Assembly: GCA_036877525.1 (NCBI GenBank)
Contig: JAZGTH010000032.1
Location: 1,851,501 to 1,915,500 of the forward strand
From: Chromobotia macracanthus
Taxonomy: Eukaryota > Chordata > Actinopteri > Cypriniformes > Botiidae
DNA: 64,000 bases
Reading direction: 5' to 3'
Part shown: positions 58,301 through 64,000 of the stretch, one piece after another
Position numbering within the stretch: the stretch's first letter is position 1
How the letters are laid out: every line of letters starts with the position of its first letter
The notes under the pieces: model-generated
Seen by the model: the letters and a program-made list of their open reading frames with translations, nothing else
What the model was told of the DNA's origin: nothing
Databases searched by the model: none
Made by a program: the position numbers and the translations under genes

Positions 58301-61300
58301 TGCAGGCCAACCCTATCAGTTTGCAGATGAGCTGTGTATGTTGATGTTGGGTATAGGTGGGTTAACTTGTACTCTTTGATTGTGGGGTTCAGAATCAGTT
58401 CCTGTGTAGAAGAAACAGATTTGTCTACTGCCTGTTAAAAGGGGGTACCTGAGCAAAATAGACTGTTATAACATCAGCTGATGTGCAAGTCTGACCTTAA
58501 TGTCCTGGCCATCTGTGTGATAGCTTAGCTTGTAACTGGTGAAGACTGAAGATGGTGGTTTCCATGACAATACTGCAGTACGAGGTGTCACATGACTGGC
58601 TTTCAGATTACTAGGACCATCCCCTCGTTTACCAGCACCTGCCACATATAGAGTCTTCATGAAGACTTTAGATTTAAATACTTTTAGAACAATAAGCAAA
58701 AATGTATGTCAGATGCTAGTTGAAGGTCCTAGTTAATGTAATAAACTACACCTGTGGTAACCCTGTTAGGACACCTGCATGAAATTAAAGGCCACTGACC
58801 CCATACACCCACTCAGAAACACTTTGACACTAACTGCTAGTCATGGCAAAAACCATGACTAACCACTTGACGTTGTGAAAACTGTAGTGGTTTCTGGGCT
58901 GCTCAGGTCTCCCAGCTGGCTTTGGATGGTCACTCTGTACTCAGTGGAAGCTTGCAGTGGCTGCAGCTGCTGTTCTGCTGCATTGCCAGACACTTTGATG
59001 GTTATTCCAGACTTATTTGCTTATGAGAAAAGAGGAGAGATGAGAAAACATTTTTACCATCCAATTTAAAATACACTCTTAAATACACTTCTAAGCAGAC
59101 CCTCTGTAAAACTCTCTGTTTTAAGTCCATGTATATATGCTTATTTAACAATTACTTTTATTTATTTTTATTAACAATTACTATTTATTTTTAAATTACA
59201 TTTAATGTAAAATTTATTTTCATCTTTTTGTTCATATAAAGGTTTCATGTCATATTAATGTTTTGTTTTGTGTAAAATGTGATATGTGTAAAAAGTATGA
59301 CATTTATTGTTAGGAGATTTAAATTTAATTTGGGCATTTAAACTTAATTTAGACATAATCACACCGATGAGATACTGCTTACCATTCTCAGGACTATACA
59401 TAATTATATAATGGTCAATGGTTGGCAAAGCAGATCTCCACAGCAACAGGGCTTTGCTGTCTGTTATGTTCATGGCCCTTAGGTCTGATGGTGGGTCAGG
59501 CACTGAGGGGATGCATGTTTGATAAATTTAGCAACAGCGATTAAGGCAGTTATTAAATTTTGTGATTCCAGTTTTGCATTCAGTATGTTTCAACTGTATA
59601 ATAAAATTCTCTATAAAATTGTTTTTAAGTTGAGTACTTTTTAAGATGAGATACTGTTGATGACAGACCATAAAAAACCTACAACTTTCAGTTAAAGGGA
59701 CAGTTCAACCAAAAATGAGAAATTTTCCATCATTTAGGGCATAATATGTAATTTTTGCCGTTAGAGGTCGTATTTTAAAAACAATAATAAAAGCAAAGCT
59801 TGATATTGCTGTGAAGGAGTGTAGAACAATGGGAGATGTCATCTTCACCACACATGGAGGACAGAAATCAATCACGGATCACAGGGAAATCACGAATCAT
59901 GTTTATGGTTAAGGTAATGAATACATTTTTTATTGCCTGTATGTTTAATCACATTATTTTTGTTGTCATTCTAATTTAATTAGCTGCAAGGAATGTAAAG
60001 ATTAATGCTAAACTATTACTGATATGTGACTTTATATGTCACTGAATTGGTTGGTTAGTGCTGTGCAGTTCTATGTGTTGTAAAAATGTACTAAATGTAA
60101 TAAAAGTACATTTTAAATTACCCCTCAATATTTATAAGAAAGCTTACTATTTATGTGTAACACATACTGCATTTAATTACACTGCCATTGACTTGTTCAC
60201 CAGACTTGTTGAGCAGCATTAATTACCGAAATATAAACCAAATGCAATATTAACTATATAGTTACATTAGCATTACCCACACATAACTTGCTCTTAAAGG
60301 TAATAAATAATCGTGGTCCACAGTGAGTGAATGAAACAACAGAGTAGAGGGTGCTTAAAACCCTGCTTATGCATTTTACCAAGTGCGTTGCTATGGTTTC
60401 TGTGGCAATTCTAGTGGAAACCTGGGATAATGTGGATATTACGTCATTAACAGGAAACAAGTGACAAAGGATGGCCCACTGTTTAAAATAGCAAATTTCT
60501 CTAGATTTACAAATACTTGGAAACATCTGTGATAATGTAAGTACATAAATGGGGGATATATCACACTGTGCAATTGATTTTGGATACTTTAATACAAAAA
60601 ATCGTACATATTGTGCCTTTTACTCACCCTCATGTCATTCCAAATTTGTAAGTCTATTTTGCTTCTGAGAAACACAAAAGAAAATATTTTTAAGTTTGTC
60701 GGTAACCCAATGATTTTCATTGTATGAACAAAAAACATCAAGATTTCTCAAAATAGGGGGCAGTTGTGTCCTACTGGTAAGTGAGTCAGGCTTGTAATCA
60801 GAATTACATTGCTCATTAATTGCTCCCCGGACACAGTAGTGTGCTGCCCACTGCTCTGGGTGTGTGTGCGTTCACAGCTTGCAGTGTGTGTTTACTCCTC
60901 ACCATTGATGGGTTAAATGCAGAGGTCACATTTCAGGTATGAGTTTCCATATCTGACAAATATGTCACTTCACTTAAAAATATATTTTTTTGCACTCCAT
61001 AGAAAAAGTGATACAGGTTTGGAATGACATCAGGGTGAGTAAATGATGGAAAACATTTTATTTTGGGATTTTGAACTACCCCTTTAAACAGCCTAGATCT
61101 TTAACCACTATTTACTATATTAAATGAAATTATGATAGCAAACTTACAAGTGGTTACAGTGGCCTTGATTGAGTCACTCTCGTCTTGTCCAAGCAGTGAC
61201 ATCACACTGACCTTGTAGATGGAGCTAGGTGACATCGCTGAGAGAGCCAAGTGAACTGTTTCTGAGTCTACACTAACAGAGATTGGCTCACCTGCCATGA

Positions 61301-61525
61301 CATCACAAGAACAAGAAACACATCAGTATATTTCATAATAATTTGAAATCATGATGACCTTTTTTCTAATTTGTGAATGCCTTTTACTGTGAATGCAATT
61401 ACCCTCTTGGGCATGAGTGTAGGTGATTTTAAATCCAGACACTTTGCTCTTCGGCTTGGCCCAGGACACAGTAAAAGAGCTTTCTGTCACATTACTAAAT
61501 GCAAGATTGGATGGTGGTTCCGGAC
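55301..61525 (-). CDS. tnxb: Tenascin, 3' half: three fibronectin III domains and fibrinogen domain (tenascin-X-like)
   Basis: Exons on the minus strand: 61525-61403, 61291-61148, 59502-59383, 59019-58867, 58638-58496, 58401-58269, 58070-57919, 57452-57356, 57183-57022, 56469-56306, 55408-55301. They give 498 codons plus TGA after a split first codon; all junctions have AG/GT and the phases agree. Each fibronectin III repeat is split over two exons (starts [36 protein letters not shown] and [20 protein letters not shown]). The fibrinogen domain spans the last five exons with [71 protein letters not shown] and [17 protein letters not shown]. Residues such as GNE.LH, DRDP and PFTEMK fit tenascin-X better than C, R or W. 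The product is a secreted extracellular-matrix glycoprotein. The N-terminal EGF part and signal peptide lie beyond the window or are not readable. Confidence 0.92.
55409..56305. other. Last tenascin intron with dispersed repeats
   Basis: A degenerate copy of the GCAGACGCTTTTATCCAAAGCGACTTACA-type core is at about 55733-55770 (GGAAGATGCTTTTACCCAAA). At 55850-55985 sits the familiar fish repeat reading ACTAAATTGCCCCTAG, a TG tract, and GATGCTGGGATAGGCTTCAG. Confidence 0.6.
59738..60617. mobile_element. Nested MITE inside the TTAA element
   Basis: GGCATAATATGTA (59738-59750) and TACATATTGTGCC (60605-60617) are inverted with one mismatch. Removing it restores the outer element's CATCATTT-ACTCACCC phrase; TTTA flanks on both sides suggest a TTA-type target duplication, as in PIF/Harbinger elements. 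No transposase. Confidence 0.6.
60757..60985 (+). mobile_element. tRNA-derived SINE nested in the MITE
   Basis: The head GGGGGCAGTTGTGTCCTACT, GGTAAGTGAGTCAGGCTTGT resembles the tRNA-related head of a common fish SINE, and CCCACTGCTCTGGGTGTGTG with ATGGGTTAAATGCAGAGG is its body. It lies between the inner inverted marks of the MITE. The head is degenerate. Confidence 0.55.
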
Positions 61526-64000
61526 CTGAATGTGTGAGTATAGAAAATGAATACAGTGACAAACAATGAGGTAAACAGAAATAGACAGGAAGGGAAAGCT
61601 AAACATTTCAAAGAAAAGGATTGATATCACACATTTTTATTTATTTCCAGCTTTTTATATAAATTTGTGAAATCCAGCTTGCATGGCAAAATGTCTACTT
61701 TCTCAAGTGTTGTCTGTTCACATGTGTGAAACTTTCATGTTTCTTGCCCTAAGATGGGCTGATAGTGAAAAACAAGAACCAAATCTCAGAGTAAGTCAGA
61801 GTCAGCATATAAGGATGAAAAACTGACAAACATAAAACTTTAGTAGGCAGTACTTGCTTTTACAGTTAATCTCTGTGACAACTCTTTTGCATACATGTCT
61901 CAAAAAATTGCCCATTGGTTGTCAGTGAAAACACATGTACAAGTATATATGTGCAATCAAAACATATATACAGTATATAGGCCACAACCTATACAAACAC
62001 CCACAGAAATGTCACAGTTAATGACTGACATGTAGTCCTGCACAGGAGCGAGAAATCACATTCACAACATGAAATTCTGATGCTGATGCTACTTGTTTGA
62101 TCCTGGAAAAAGGAAGAGAAATGCAGAGAGGAAATGAATGAGCAAGTGAAGACACTAAGGAGGAAATTGTGTGGGTTAAGTCATATCAGTGTAAAACACA
62201 TTTAAAAGAGCACACTTTGTGTTTTGTTGGCCAATAGGAAGGGTGTGTATGTGTATATTTATCAGGTTATGCTCAAACAGATTTAACCAACAGGAAACCA
62301 AATAAACAAAAAGAGGTTTGTTTAAAATCTAGTAGTTGTTGGTGCAAGAACTGGGGGCCGACCATGGTCTTACCCTGGATTCGGTGTGGGTGATGAGGTA
62401 AGCCATGATGGTGGCTGACTGTAATCATACCCTGGGTGAAAGAAGATTAAAGCAACAATAAACAGTGATGAGCAGGACTGTCTCATGAATATCTTCATTT
62501 TATACCAAAACTGCACTGTTTTTGTTGCCCATTAGTATCCTCTAGATAGTAAATGAAGGAATATTCTGGGTTGAATTCAACTTAAATTCTATTGACAACA
62601 TCTAGAGGCATGTTGTTGATTTCTTTTCGGTAAAGCAAATAAAAAACACATGTACAGTAATGCACTTCAATTAAAAGCCTAGCAGGAAAGCGTTCCTCAG
62701 AGCTGAAAAGCAGAAATGTGAAGCTCATACAGATACAGCAATGCCTGTTTAGTGGCAAACCATGCTCCCAGCCAGTCATCTTTATCTGGCCCTCCATAAC
62801 ACTAAGGTAAAATTAACTTTATGTTGAAAAAAAGAGAAACAATTTCTAATTAGTGTTGGCATTTTAGTTGCCAGATGAATCAAAATCAAGAATTAAGTAC
62901 GAAGATTACTCTCCGCTCAGGGTTCTGCTGACTCAGAACAGAACAGCATCTGTGATGTGCTTGATCTGCAAAATAAACTGTATGTTTATGTTTAAGGAAA
63001 TATGGAGTTCAAATATTGTTTTAATTAAGTTGGAACCCTTACACATGAAGGACATTAAGAAAGTAAAAATTGAAAGGTATGGAGTATTCTTTTTTAGTTA
63101 TTGACTTTATCAAGATTCAGACATCTTTTATACATTTAATTACCTCTAATAATATTTTTAATTTTATTATTGTAATTAGGGCGTAACAAGTATAACACAA
63201 AGGCATTTAGTGTTAGAGTGGGATTTGATCATTCTTTGTTTTACTGGTGGGTGGTACATGAGCAGTGTTCACTTGTTCCATGAGCATAAACACATAGAGC
63301 AGAATTTTGTGTGGAGTGTCACACCGCTCAAAAACATGTAACTAACAGGAACAAAATAATGTTATAAGATTTGTTATATTATAAAGTTAAAAGAATGTGG
63401 TGAAAATTGTTTGGTCTGCCTCATATTTGCATTTTAATAATCTTTCATCAAAAGGAAGGTAGTTGAAGAGTTGTTATAGACAGTTAATTCTGGTTATGCT
63501 TGCAATATCTACAAAGTATCTTCTGTTACCTTTTGAAAGACTGAATGTACCTTTGCACAAATTGTAAAAAAAGCAATTCTATCACACCATGTCTTATGCC
63601 AACATATATAATAACACATAGTCGTGGTTACGGTATACTGTCAAAACAATGCAGTGCATTACTGTAAATGTGATTTCCTGTATTTTCTGCATTGCATTTA
63701 CTGTAAATGTGATTTCTAAATATTTAAAATGTGTATTTTGGCTGTCATAATTAGAAAAATAGTACTTATTACCACATGAATAGACAAAATGTTAAGATGT
63801 CTTTTTTCTGAGGTGTTTTTTATATTCATGACACACATTTGCAAGACAACTGTGGACTGACATACTGGCATGTATGGTTAAAAAAAGGAAAACACCAACG
63901 CTAATGCAATTATTTCAGTTGTAAAAAGCATAATATCATACAGATATAAATAAATAAATAACTGAAAACCTATTGATTAGTTATTATTTATTTATAAGTG
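61526..64000. other. Upstream tenascin intron or flank, mostly unassigned
   Basis: Apart from the possible 58-nt exon at 62374-62431, I see no further EGF or fibronectin III exon up to the end of the window. At 63650-63712 the phrase TACTGTAAATGTGATTTC is repeated in tandem. The 5' part of tenascin must lie beyond 64000. Confidence 0.4.
62374..62431 (-). CDS. Possible extra upstream tenascin exon (58 nt)
   Basis: On the minus strand 58 nt lie between an acceptor (TTTCACCCAG) and a donor (GTAAGACC). The phase that joins correctly to exon 61525 reads as 19 codons rich in His and Pro and is open. The other open phase (YDYSQPPSWLTSSP) would not join in frame. It may be an exon of the linker before the fibronectin repeats or a chance match. 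Confidence 0.25.

Larger units (their letters stand above)
59692..61087. mobile_element. MITE with TTAA ends, carrying nested insertions, in a tenascin intron
   Basis: The left end TTAAAGGGACAGTTCAA (59692-59708) and the reverse complement of the right end (TTAAAGGGGTAGTTCAA, 61087-61071) match at 15 of 17 positions. TTAA at both ends is typical of piggyBac-type insertion. Inner landmarks ACTCACCCTCATGTCATTCC (60622-60641) and GGAATGACATCAGGGTGAGT (61020-61039) form a second inverted pair. Two other elements are nested inside. Confidence 0.65.

Overview
The window is vertebrate nuclear DNA, almost certainly from a teleost fish. Two multi-exon host genes are readable, both on the minus strand. 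One is a beta2-type (trypsin-like) proteasome subunit, closest to MHC-linked psmb13a/psmb10 (31266-35004). The other is the 3' half of a tenascin whose fibrinogen domain most resembles tenascin-X (55301-61525). Both were rebuilt exon by exon from splice signals, and all exon phases agree. An immunoproteasome-like subunit about 20 kb from a tenascin-X-like gene suggests a piece of the fish MHC region. The TE mix (L1, Rex/L2-type LINEs, Ty3/Gypsy, DIRS, Polinton, endogenous retrovirus, MITEs) also fits a fish. Species cannot be told.

Layout: 1-2880 holds LINE-1 3' end, Gypsy integrase debris and another LINE fragment. 3400-7505 holds simple repeats and a local duplication of the form A-B-A'-C-B'. 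10796-24711 is a large inverted repeat: two arms of about 3.3 kb face each other across a 7.25 kb spacer that contains a decayed Gypsy element. Each arm carries the same set of short exons with intact splice signals, so the locus seems to hold two convergent copies of a mostly non-coding transcription unit. 24712-26149 holds a broken Polinton/Maverick integrase. 28248-30335 is a truncated DIRS element. 31266-35004 is psmb13a, with an interferon-response element upstream. 35680-51850 is a TE graveyard: a LINE fragment, two decayed endogenous retrovirus copies (A and B) and, between them, a young Ty3/Gypsy chromovirus (41001-46013) with near-identical LTRs, a 5-bp target duplication and a visible self-priming site. 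51850-55300 is degenerate repeat DNA. 55301-61525 is tenascin, whose largest intron contains nested MITEs and a SINE.

Only the proteasome and tenascin genes look functional. All TE coding regions carry stops, frameshifts or deletions. The youngest element is the chromovirus. The least explained structure is the inverted repeat with its mirrored spliced units. No tRNA, rRNA or CRISPR was seen.
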